From Smithella sp. (GTDB lineage Bacteria; Desulfobacterota; Syntrophia; Syntrophales; Smithellaceae): DNA of 34,361 bases. The stretch spans positions 1 to 34,361 of the forward strand of contig JAGPFC010000028.1 in assembly GCA_018056685.1 (NCBI GenBank). Reading direction: 5' to 3'. A program made the position numbers and the translations under genes. The notes below the pieces were generated by a model, which made no database searches, had not been told where the DNA came from, and saw only the letters and a program-made list of their open reading frames with translations. Below, piece after piece: positions 8,543 to 16,142 of the stretch. Position 1 is the stretch's first letter, and the number at the start of each line of letters is the position of its first letter.

Positions 8543-9970
8543 TTACTCTTCGGGAGTGATCACCGTATATGCTTTTTCGGATACAGTCTTATCCAGATTT
8601 TTGCTGTCGCCCAGAATTAAAACGACATTTCTGGTTTTGTCCAGATATTTTGAAGCGGCTTGATTGATCTTTTCCACGGTGATTTTTTCAATCCGGTCGC
8701 GATAGGTGAGCAGATAATCGGCCGGTAATTTTTCATAGGCGACATTCATCTGCTGCCAGACGATTTGTTCCGGCGTGGAAAATGAAAAGATGAAACCGTC
8801 AATGATAGACTTTTTGGCCCAGTTCAGTTCCTTTTCCGTAATCGGATGAGTTTTGAGTTTGTCCAGTTCGGAATCGATCAGCGCAAGGGCTTTCATCGTC
8901 GAAGATGTTTTGGTAAAGGCATAACTCCCGAAAATTCCATAGTCGGGTCTGGCGCGATAAAAGCTGCCGGCGCTGTAGGCCAGACCTTCGCTATTCCGAA
9001 CGACATTCACGATACGGGACGGAAAACCGCCGCTGCCGAGGATGAAGTCCAGCACGGCAAATGCGTAATAATCAGGATCGCTTTTGCTTGCCGTGTAGAG
9101 ACCGCTGATCACGGTGGACTGAGGGATGTCCTTATGGATCAGATAAACACCCGGCTTTGATTTTTGAGTGAGTGCCGGAATATCCGCCGCCAGATTCCCT
9201 TTTTCCCATTGATCGAAATATTTCTGAAATAGTTCCACAGCCTGGTCTCTGGTGATGTCGCCGCTTATGGCAAACATCGTGTTGTTGGGCAGAAAAAAGC
9301 GGTTGTGGAATGCAATGAGATCGTCCCGTTGAATATTGTCCAGCGATTTGTAGGAGGGGAAACGCCCGCGAGGATCATCCTGATAAATTAAACGATTGAA
9401 TTCCTGGAAGGCCAGTCCCTGCGGGTCATCTTTCAGTCTTCTGATTTCTTCTTTTTTCAACTGTCTTGCCAGTTCGAATTTTTCCTGTTCAAAAGCCGGA
9501 CGGATGATCATCTGGCTCAGCAGATCCAGTCCCTGTTCGAGATGATTGCTCAAGATGGAAAAACTGATCTGGGCGGATTCCCTGGACATCGAAACGGATA
9601 CGGACGCCGCCAGCAAATCCAACTGTTTGTCCACCTCCGCACTTTTCAATTTTTTCGTTCCACCTGTTCTCATCACGTAAGCCGTTAATTCACCGGTGCC
9701 TTCTTTGCCTGCCGGATCATACATGTTTCCTGTTTTGATCAGCGCTCCGATATTGACCAAGGGGAGTTCGTGATTTTCCAGGATATAAAGAACAATGCCA
9801 TTATCGAGGACAATGCGCTCGGCCTGCGGCAGTTCAAAGAGCAATGCTTTGTATTGAATTTTATCGGGAGAAGGCAGGTGACTGCTTGTTTCGAATGTCA
9901 GCGCCTCTGCTGAGAAAAGAGACAGCATTATGAACAGGAACATAAAAACCGCGGTAATTTTTTTCATCAT
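8543..9970 (-). CDS. M16-family peptidase homologue lacking the zinc motif
   Basis: The 475-residue exported protein has a signal peptide (about 1-23, ending SAEA) and two M16 domains. The HxxEH zinc site is absent: the equivalent position reads GELTAYVMRTGGT (about 93-105). The C-terminal half retains AYSAGSFYRARPDYG, resembling the R/Y substrate-binding segment. In bacterial M16B heterodimers one subunit carries the zinc site and the other the R/Y pair. This protein fits the second role, with the catalytic partner encoded 22 bases upstream. The pair probably cleaves peptides in the periplasm. Confidence 0.9.
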   Translation of the reverse strand: MMKKITAVFMFLFIMLSLFSAEALTFETSSHLPSPDKIQYKALLFELPQAERIVLDNGIVLYILENHELPLVNIGALIKTGNMYDPAGKEGTGELTAYVMRTGGTKKLKSAEVDKQLDLLAASVSVSMSRESAQISFSILSNHLEQGLDLLSQMIIRPAFEQEKFELARQLKKEEIRRLKDDPQGLAFQEFNRLIYQDDPRGRFPSYKSLDNIQRDDLIAFHNRFFLPNNTMFAISGDITRDQAVELFQKYFDQWEKGNLAADIPALTQKSKPGVYLIHKDIPQSTVISGLYTASKSDPDYYAFAVLDFILGSGGFPSRIVNVVRNSEGLAYSAGSFYRARPDYGIFGSYAFTKTSSTMKALALIDSELDKLKTHPITEKELNWAKKSIIDGFIFSFSTPEQIVWQQMNVAYEKLPADYLLTYRDRIEKITVEKINQAASKYLDKTRNVVLILGDSKNLDKTVSEKAYTVITPEE

Positions 9971-9992
9971 TTTTCTTTGCCTGTCGGATTTT

Positions 9993-11492
9993 TTACATTT
10001 TTTTATTTAAAACGGCTGTTGTCCGGTTGCTGTTCTTGAAGTACGTGACGGCCGCTTGGCGGATATCTTCCGCCGTTACTTTATCAATATTGTCCGGATA
10101 ATTTGCAAAATATTGAAAATCGCCCAGCAGGACTTCATAATAGGACAGGGTGGAGGCGATTTCTCCGTTGGAATCCAGACTTTGTATATAGGACATCTTG
10201 ATATTATTTTTCGCCTTTACCAGTTCCTCTTCCGGAACGGTATCGGTTTTGAGTTTTTCAATCTCCTGCAGAATTTTCTCTTCCAGTTCCTTGTTCGTAT
10301 GGGGATGGCGCGGCTGGGCAAAAATCGTAAAAAGGTTCGGATATCGTGATGCCGGAATGCCGTTAATCGCACTCACGCTTTTGGCAATCTGCTGTTGCGT
10401 TACCAGGCTGTTGTAAAGACGGCTGGTTCTGCCTTTGCTTAAAATGGCCTCCAGGACATCAAAAACATAATCGTCGTCATGGGGCGCATTGGGTTTGTGA
10501 TAACCGATGATCATCATCGGATTGGCATCGAAAATAACCTCCGTTCTTCTTTCTTCTTTTTGCGGCGGTTCCTCGGGCACAACGATCTTCATTTCCTGAT
10601 TCGAGGGAATTCTGCCAAAATATTTTTCAATGATTTTGAGGGTTGCGTCAGGCTTGATATCGCCGACCACGGCAATCACAATGCTTTTGGGAGTGGTGTA
10701 TCTTTTCAAGATTTTCTTCAGGTCATCAGGACTCAAACGCGTCAGATCTTCCGCCCAGCCGATGACAGGTTTTCCGTAGGGATGCGTTGGATAAGCGGTT
10801 TTCATAAATTGTTCGTAAAGTTTCCCGTCCGGATCGGATTCAATCCGTTGCCTTCTCTCTTCCATCACCACGTCACGTTCCGTGTAAAATTCGCGAAAGA
10901 CCGGATGAAGCAGGCGATCCGATTCAATTCTCGCCCAGAGTTCGATCTTGTTGGCGGGCAGACTGACATGATAGGTCGTTGTATCCTGACCGGTGCCGGC
11001 ATTCATGTCCAAGCCGCCGTTTTCAGTGTAGAGCCGGTCGATTTCATTGGGGATGAAGTATTTTTTGTGTTCACTCTGTAATGTTTTCAGACGGACGGTG
11101 AGTTTTTTAATCAATCTGGTGTTGGTTTTGCCGGCCTTGTTTTTTTCTCTGTCCAGAAGCCGGCCGGTTTTTTCGATGTCTGCCAGTATTTTCTTTTCGG
11201 CTTTGTAATCTTTTGTGCCGATGGACGTTGTGCCTTTGAACATCATATGTTCCAGAAAATGCGCCGCGCCGCTTGCCCCTTTCTCTTCATCAACCGCTCC
11301 GACGCGATAGCTGACATAAAGGGAAACCGTGGGACTTAAATGTCTCTCCAGCATCAGGACGGTAATGCCGTTGGGCAGTTTTGTTTTCTGAACCCTGCTT
11401 TTTAAATCAAATCCATACGATGGATGACTAGCGAGAAAAAAGAAAACAAGGATCAGCAGTGTTTTACAAAGATTATTCCGTTTCATCTTCAT
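9993..11492 (-). CDS. M16-family zinc peptidase (catalytic subunit)
   Basis: The 499-residue protein has an N-terminal signal peptide (about 1-27, ending SYG) and the inverted zinc motif in AAHFLEHMMFKGT (H78, E81, H82). The downstream glutamate ligand region is TERDVVMEERRQR. A charged, Lys-rich insertion (about 95-150) lies between the zinc motif and the next conserved strand (DMNAGTGQDTTTYH). It is a periplasmic pitrilysin-type peptidase that would pair with the zinc-less homologue encoded immediately downstream. The start overlaps the 3' end of the 80-residue membrane protein gene by 20 bases. A second ATG six bases in (11486) is an alternative start. Confidence 0.93.
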   Translation of the reverse strand: MKMKRNNLCKTLLILVFFFLASHPSYGFDLKSRVQKTKLPNGITVLMLERHLSPTVSLYVSYRVGAVDEEKGASGAAHFLEHMMFKGTTSIGTKDYKAEKKILADIEKTGRLLDREKNKAGKTNTRLIKKLTVRLKTLQSEHKKYFIPNEIDRLYTENGGLDMNAGTGQDTTTYHVSLPANKIELWARIESDRLLHPVFREFYTERDVVMEERRQRIESDPDGKLYEQFMKTAYPTHPYGKPVIGWAEDLTRLSPDDLKKILKRYTTPKSIVIAVVGDIKPDATLKIIEKYFGRIPSNQEMKIVVPEEPPQKEERRTEVIFDANPMMIIGYHKPNAPHDDDYVFDVLEAILSKGRTSRLYNSLVTQQQIAKSVSAINGIPASRYPNLFTIFAQPRHPHTNKELEEKILQEIEKLKTDTVPEEELVKAKNNIKMSYIQSLDSNGEIASTLSYYEVLLGDFQYFANYPDNIDKVTAEDIRQAAVTYFKNSNRTTAVLNKKM

Positions 11493-11715
11493 TTATTCCA
11501 TTCTGTTTCTGAGGTTTTAACCGGAAGAAAAAATAAATAATGCCGACAAGACAAACCAGAATCAGCAGCGACGCCGAGAAAAAGTAAATCAAAAATTCCA
11601 TCGGATGGTTGATCCGGTAAGAGCCGATCAGTGTATTGACCCCGATTAGCAAAAAAAACAAAGACAACACCAGAATCAATATATTTTTAATCCATATCAG
11701 AACCTTCACAAACAA
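11473..11715 (-). CDS. Small two-helix membrane protein, unknown function
   Basis: This 80-residue protein has two hydrophobic helices (about 9-27 and 42-67, ILVLSLFFLLIGV and FLIYFFSASLLILVCLVGII) and a charged C-terminus ending NEDETE. I do not recognise the family. Its 3' end overlaps the start of the catalytic M16 gene by 20 bases, and its start is 10 bases after the radical SAM stop, so it is embedded in the operon. Translational coupling with the peptidase suggests a function with the periplasmic M16 pair, but this is inference from position alone. Confidence 0.75.
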   Translation of the reverse strand: MFVKVLIWIKNILILVLSLFFLLIGVNTLIGSYRINHPMEFLIYFFSASLLILVCLVGIIYFFFRLKPQKQNGINEDETE

Positions 11716-11725
11716 TCACCTTTTT

Positions 11726-13072
11726 TCAGATATTTTTCAGTTTCTTTTTCAAGCCCGCGTAAACATCATAGCTGAAATCACTGTTCCGGCAGGGCAGCAA
11801 AGAGTTGTTATGATACAGAGGTTCATTCAGAATGTCAAAGGATGAAGACGCGACGGCTTCATCCCACATTTTTGTGCCGGGAATCGGTGAGTACTCAGCA
11901 AGCAGAGGTTTGGCTCCGCATTCCTGAACGAATTCAATACTGTCGATGACTTCCTGCGTTTTTTGACCCGGCATGCCGCAAAGCAGATAGATCCCGATTT
12001 CTCCGGTTTTGTAACCGGCATTTTTTAAATGATGCACGGCCTGACGCAGTTCTTCATTTTTAACCTTTCCTCCGGTTTGAATTTGCCGGTTGAAATCGGA
12101 CGTTTCAAAACCGAACCGGATGGTCTTAAATCCGGAACAATAGAGCATTTCGGCAAGCTCTTGCGTTATTTCACGTAAATGCAGGCCGTTGGGACAGTGA
12201 AAACGGCAGGTCAGATTTCTTTTCCGGATTTCCTGCAAAAGCGGAACAATCATTTCTTCCGGATTGACAAGCAGAGCGTCATCGTAAAAACAATAGTTGA
12301 TCACGCCGTATTGGTTCTGCCAGTGTTCGATTTCATTAACCACCTTGATCGGATGACGCCTCCGGAATCTGTCGTTAAAAATATGAGAAGCACAGTAACT
12401 GCATCGGTAAGGACACCCCCGCGATGTTATTAAAGGCAATTGCTCTATTTTAGTGATCAGATCGAAAGCAGGGTAGGGGTAGGAATCAAGACCGTTTTCT
12501 TCCGGCAAAAAGGAGACCTCTTCACCGAATAATTTATTCAGCAGGGCAAAGATTTGTTTTTCTCCCGCCCCCGCAATGACATGATCGGCGCCGGAGAACT
12601 TTAAGGCGTGGTCATGACAGAGCGTCGCGTATTTGCCTCCCAGGACAACCGGAACCTGAGGAAGCACTTCCTTGATTATTCTGATGGCTTCAAAAACTCC
12701 CGGATACCAATAGGTCATCATGGACGTCATCAAAACAATATCAGCATCCTGATGCTTTTTGAGTTCAGCGACGAATACTTCGGGCAAAATACCGTAGCGG
12801 CAGTAATTTCTGGAAAACATTTTCAGGACGACCGGTGTGGGAATAATCTGCCGGTAAAATTTACCGCTGCCGGAGGCATAACGCTTTGGCTTCGGGAGAC
12901 CCTGTTGGGCCATGGCAGGATGATGCGGGTCAAGGCAATCAATCAACGTAACCTGATGATTGTTTTTGCGCAGAAGTCCGCCCAAATAAAAAAGTCCGAG
13001 GGGTTTTATCCAGAAATCATACGCGGCAAAATCGTGAATCCAGGGATTGACTAAAAGAATCTTTTTACTCAT
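11726..13072 (-). CDS. B12-binding-domain radical SAM protein
   Basis: The 448-residue protein starts with a Rossmann-like cobalamin-binding domain (about 1-180: ILLVNPW, GLFYLGGLL, a VVLGGKYAT segment). The radical SAM domain has the [4Fe-4S] motif GCPYRCSYC (C220, C224, C227) within TSRGCPYRCSYCAS. The following region (FYDDALLVN, GLHLREIT, GFKTIRFGFET) is the usual SAM barrel. This is the large BchE/MiaB-like class with very diverse substrates (methylations, ring formation, thioether chemistry). The motif DxHxxG of B12 binding is not clear, so cobalamin use is not certain. It is the first gene of the minus-strand run, divergent from the PTS IID gene. Confidence 0.87.
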   Translation of the reverse strand: MSKKILLVNPWIHDFAAYDFWIKPLGLFYLGGLLRKNNHQVTLIDCLDPHHPAMAQQGLPKPKRYASGSGKFYRQIIPTPVVLKMFSRNYCRYGILPEVFVAELKKHQDADIVLMTSMMTYWYPGVFEAIRIIKEVLPQVPVVLGGKYATLCHDHALKFSGADHVIAGAGEKQIFALLNKLFGEEVSFLPEENGLDSYPYPAFDLITKIEQLPLITSRGCPYRCSYCASHIFNDRFRRRHPIKVVNEIEHWQNQYGVINYCFYDDALLVNPEEMIVPLLQEIRKRNLTCRFHCPNGLHLREITQELAEMLYCSGFKTIRFGFETSDFNRQIQTGGKVKNEELRQAVHHLKNAGYKTGEIGIYLLCGMPGQKTQEVIDSIEFVQECGAKPLLAEYSPIPGTKMWDEAVASSSFDILNEPLYHNNSLLPCRNSDFSYDVYAGLKKKLKNI

Positions 13073-13109
13073 CGATGGTTATTTATCACAACCGTCCGAT
13101 ATTTACAAA

Positions 13110-13115
13110 ATTATA
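13110..13115 (-). promoter_or_regulatory. Possible -10 box upstream of the radical SAM gene
   Basis: On the minus strand TATAAT lies 38 bases upstream of the ATG at 13072. No good -35 box lies at the ideal distance (closest TTAACT at 19 bases), so this is tentative. It would serve the whole 13072-to-3405 run. Confidence 0.3.
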
Positions 13116-13212
13116 ACCAATTTCATGATTTAAAAGTTAAATGGAACGCACCGTGTCTGTAAATACAAAAGAGAGTTGCGGCAGGGTGATGAATTGACTT
13201 CATGACTCTTTT

Positions 13213-14043
13213 ATGTTAATCAAACGCGCGACATTAACAGTTAATAATATTTTGAAATTATTTGTCTTTGAGGGTCTGGAAAGCGTGAGAAAGACGACTT
13301 TATTGAATATTTTTTTCAGGTCTTTGTTTATTCACGTGACGTTGAATTTCAGGCGAATGCAGAATCTGGGTTTTGCCATGGCGGTAATTCCCTTGATCAG
13401 AGCGCTGAAACTGACCGAAAAGGAATCCGCAGAGTTTTTAACGAGACACCTGCAGATGTTTAATACACATCCTTACTTTACGGCTCCGATCATCGGTTCT
13501 ATTGTGCGCTTGGAAGAGGAACATGCCTCTCAAAAAGATGAGCTTTTCGATGCCAATTCGATTAAGCAGGGCTTTATGGCGTCTTATGCCGCGATTGGCG
13601 ATACTTTTTTCTGGGGAGCGTTCCGGCCTTTTGTGGCCTTTGTCAGTGTTCTGTTGATGTCCCTCGGACTGACCCTGGCGCCGGTTTTTTATTTATTGAT
13701 CTATACACCGGTTCATTTTCTGGTAAGATGGAAAGGATTTTTTGAAGGGTACAGCCGGGGGAAAAGGGGATTTGAATTTATTCGCTCCCTGAATTTGCCG
13801 GCACAGGCTTTGAAAATTCGCTGGATTTCCCTGGGCGTGCTAATGGCTTTGCTCGTCTGGATTGCTCGAAATGACGGGTACTGGCCTTTTGTGCAGACAT
13901 CCGGGATGGTTGTTAAATGCACGGCCCTGGCGGCGGTTTTGCTTTGTATGGTTTTGCTGCAAAAGGGAATTTCGCAGATTCAATTGCTTTACGGAGCGGT
14001 GGGTGTATTTATTATTATGGCATGGACGGGATTGATTCATTGA
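13213..14043 (+). CDS. PTS mannose-family EIID component
   Basis: The 276-residue membrane protein carries EIID-Man signatures: LNFRRMQNLGF (cf. NYERMQ), HLQMFNTHPYF, IIGSIVRLEEEHA and AAIGDTFFWGAFRPF. The C-terminal part has several hydrophobic segments. EIID normally forms the sugar channel together with EIIC and is phosphorylated via EIIA/EIIB. No IIA, IIB or IIC gene is adjacent: only 140 bases separate this gene from the divergent radical SAM gene. HPr and EI follow directly. The start is uncertain because no good ribosome-binding site precedes ATG 13213. The stop overlaps the HPr start region. Confidence 0.87.
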   Translation: MLIKRATLTVNNILKLFVFEGLESVRKTTLLNIFFRSLFIHVTLNFRRMQNLGFAMAVIPLIRALKLTEKESAEFLTRHLQMFNTHPYFTAPIIGSIVRLEEEHASQKDELFDANSIKQGFMASYAAIGDTFFWGAFRPFVAFVSVLLMSLGLTLAPVFYLLIYTPVHFLVRWKGFFEGYSRGKRGFEFIRSLNLPAQALKIRWISLGVLMALLVWIARNDGYWPFVQTSGMVVKCTALAAVLLCMVLLQKGISQIQLLYGAVGVFIIMAWTGLIH

Positions 14044-14309
14044 CGGAAACGAGAACCCTAGAATTAAAAAATAAGCTGGGCATGCACGCGCGGGCGGCAG
14101 CGTCTTTTGTGAAAGTAGCCCAGCAGTTTCAATCAAAGATTTATATTGAACGCGACGGACAGACGGTCAATGGCGACAGTATTCTGGATATCCTGACGCT
14201 CGCCTGTCCCTACGGCGGAAAACTGACGATTGTGGCCGAAGGAACGGATGCGACTGTGGCCATCCATGCGCTGGAAAAGCTTATTGAAAATAAATTTGGA
14301 GAAGAATAA
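14022..14309 (+). CDS. ptsH: HPr phosphocarrier protein
   Basis: HPr relays phosphate from EI to PTS EIIA domains. The 95-residue product has the active-site histidine in NKLGMHARAAA (H22, equivalent to H15) and the regulatory serine in NGDSILDILTL (S53, equivalent to S46). The 31-residue spacing between them matches the family. The retained serine suggests control by an HPr kinase, which is outside the window. Two starts are possible: ATG 14022, overlapping the IID gene by 22 bases, or TTG 14040, whose last two bases lie within the IID stop codon. The TTG start gives an N-terminus closer to typical HPr. EI follows after 8 bases. Confidence 0.93.
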   Translation: MDGIDSLTETRTLELKNKLGMHARAAASFVKVAQQFQSKIYIERDGQTVNGDSILDILTLACPYGGKLTIVAEGTDATVAIHALEKLIENKFGEE

Positions 14310-14317
14310 AATATAAC

Positions 14318-16102
14318 ATGAGCGCTGATCAGACAACAAAAACCTTTGTTCTCAAGGGCGTCGGTGTTTCGCCGGGCATCGCCATCGGCCGTTGTTACCG
14401 CTTTGATCCTTTGGGCAGTCAAATATCTTTTTATAAGCTCAAAGATGAATCGTTGGTTCCCAAGGAAGTTCAACGTTTTAAAAAAGCGTTGAAAGACTCG
14501 GAAGAACAATTGCTGGACATCCAAAAAAATCTCCGTAAAGCAAAGATTACCGAACCTATTTATGTGATTGATGTTCATATTCTCATCCTGAAAGACAAGG
14601 TATTTTCCAACCGGACGGTGAAATACATACGCGAGCAGGGGATTAACGCCGAGTGGGCACTGCGCATGACGTTGGACCATTACAAACAGATCTTTGAAGG
14701 TGTTCAGGACGATTACATCAGCAGCCGGGTCAGTGATGTGCAGTACGTCGTGCAGAGAATTCTGCGCAATCTTTCCGGAGAGAAACAGGAAATAGTCTGG
14801 GATGTCGGGAATAGCGGTGTGATTGTCGTGTCCCATGATATCTCTCCGGCCGACACGGCCCAGATGAAACTGGACAAAATTCTCGGTTTTGCCACCGACA
14901 GCGGCGGACGCACCTCCCATACGGCTATTGTCGCCCGTTCTCTGGAACTGCCGGCGGTCGTAGGTCTGGATGATATCACGCATTTTGTTCGCACCGATGA
15001 TGAAGTGATCGTTGACGGCACGGCCGGCATGGTGGTGATTAATCCCTATCCGGACATGCTCAAACGATATGAGGAAAAGAAGCGCCATTACGATGCGGCC
15101 AACGACGAATATCTGAAATTCGGCAAGCTGCCGGCCGTAACCCTTGATAATTATCAGGTGCAGATAGGATGTAATATTGAATTTGTCGAGGAAATTCCCT
15201 CCGCTATTATGCATGGTGCGGAAAGTATCGGTTTGTACCGGACCGAATTTCTTTATATTTACCGTGAAAATCTACCGACGGAAGATGATCATTTCAACAA
15301 TTACCGTCAGGTTGTCACCAACCAGAATCTTTCCAGTGCCACCATCAGAACGTTTGATTTGGGCGGTGACAAATTTGCCAATTATCAGAAACAGAGCAAG
15401 GAATTGAATCCGCAGATGGGCGTGAGAGCTATTCGCTTCTGCCTGAAGGAAGTTGATATATTCAAAACGCAGTTAAGAGCAATCTGGCGCGCCAGCGTTC
15501 TGGGAAAAACGAAGATCATGTTTCCGATGATTTCCAGCGTGGAAGAAATCCGGGAAGCTAAGAAATTGCTGGAAGAAGCCCGCCAGGAACTGATTGATGA
15601 GGGAATGCAAATTCCGCCCAAAATAGAAATCGGCGCCATGATCGAAGTGCCTTCCGCCGTTGTGATTGCGGACAAGCTCGCCCAAGAAGTTGATTTTTTC
15701 AGCATTGGCACGAACGATTTGATTCAGTACTCCCTGGCCATTGACAGAGCCAACGAACGCTTGACCTATATGTATGAACCGCTACATCCTGCTGTTTTAA
15801 GATTAATTCAGAGCGTGGTGGATGCTGCTCATAAAGCAAAGATAGAGGTGGCCATGTGCGGTGAGATGGCCGGTGATCCGCTTTGTATCCTGATTCTGCT
15901 GGGCATGGAACTCGATGAGCTGAGCATGAATCATCTGGCGATTCCGCGCATCAAAAAAATCATCAGAGAGTGCACGTTGGAAGAATCCAAAACGATGCTG
16001 AAGAAAGCCATGTCTTTCAACACCGCTTCAGAAGTGCGATCGTATGTTCAGGACTATATGCTCAAACGTTTCCCTGAGGAATTCCAGGCTGAAGAAGATT
16101 AA
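14318..16102 (+). CDS. ptsI: PTS enzyme I (phosphoenolpyruvate-protein phosphotransferase)
   Basis: This 594-residue protein autophosphorylates from PEP and passes the phosphate to HPr. The N-terminal half has KGVGVSPGIAIG, an HPr-binding helical subdomain, and the phosphohistidine motif SGGRTSHTAIVARSLELPAVVG (H201). The C-terminal PEP-binding barrel has SIGLYRTEFLY, FDLGGDK, MFPMISSVEEI, IGTNDLIQYS and the catalytic cysteine in AMCGEMAGDP (C514). No GAF or NPr-type extension is present, so it is the standard EI rather than the nitrogen-PTS PtsP. Together with HPr and IID it may serve regulation more than sugar uptake, as the permease looks incomplete here. Confidence 0.96.
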   Translation: MSADQTTKTFVLKGVGVSPGIAIGRCYRFDPLGSQISFYKLKDESLVPKEVQRFKKALKDSEEQLLDIQKNLRKAKITEPIYVIDVHILILKDKVFSNRTVKYIREQGINAEWALRMTLDHYKQIFEGVQDDYISSRVSDVQYVVQRILRNLSGEKQEIVWDVGNSGVIVVSHDISPADTAQMKLDKILGFATDSGGRTSHTAIVARSLELPAVVGLDDITHFVRTDDEVIVDGTAGMVVINPYPDMLKRYEEKKRHYDAANDEYLKFGKLPAVTLDNYQVQIGCNIEFVEEIPSAIMHGAESIGLYRTEFLYIYRENLPTEDDHFNNYRQVVTNQNLSSATIRTFDLGGDKFANYQKQSKELNPQMGVRAIRFCLKEVDIFKTQLRAIWRASVLGKTKIMFPMISSVEEIREAKKLLEEARQELIDEGMQIPPKIEIGAMIEVPSAVVIADKLAQEVDFFSIGTNDLIQYSLAIDRANERLTYMYEPLHPAVLRLIQSVVDAAHKAKIEVAMCGEMAGDPLCILILLGMELDELSMNHLAIPRIKKIIRECTLEESKTMLKKAMSFNTASEVRSYVQDYMLKRFPEEFQAEED

Positions 16103-16142
16103 TGATAGAATATGTCGTTATTTTTTCCGGAGAAAACCGGCC

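Noticed and set aside
14210..15214. 334-residue minus-strand frame opposite EI
   Set aside because: It overlaps the well-supported EI gene, and the product is His/Phe/Asn-rich without any recognisable domain.
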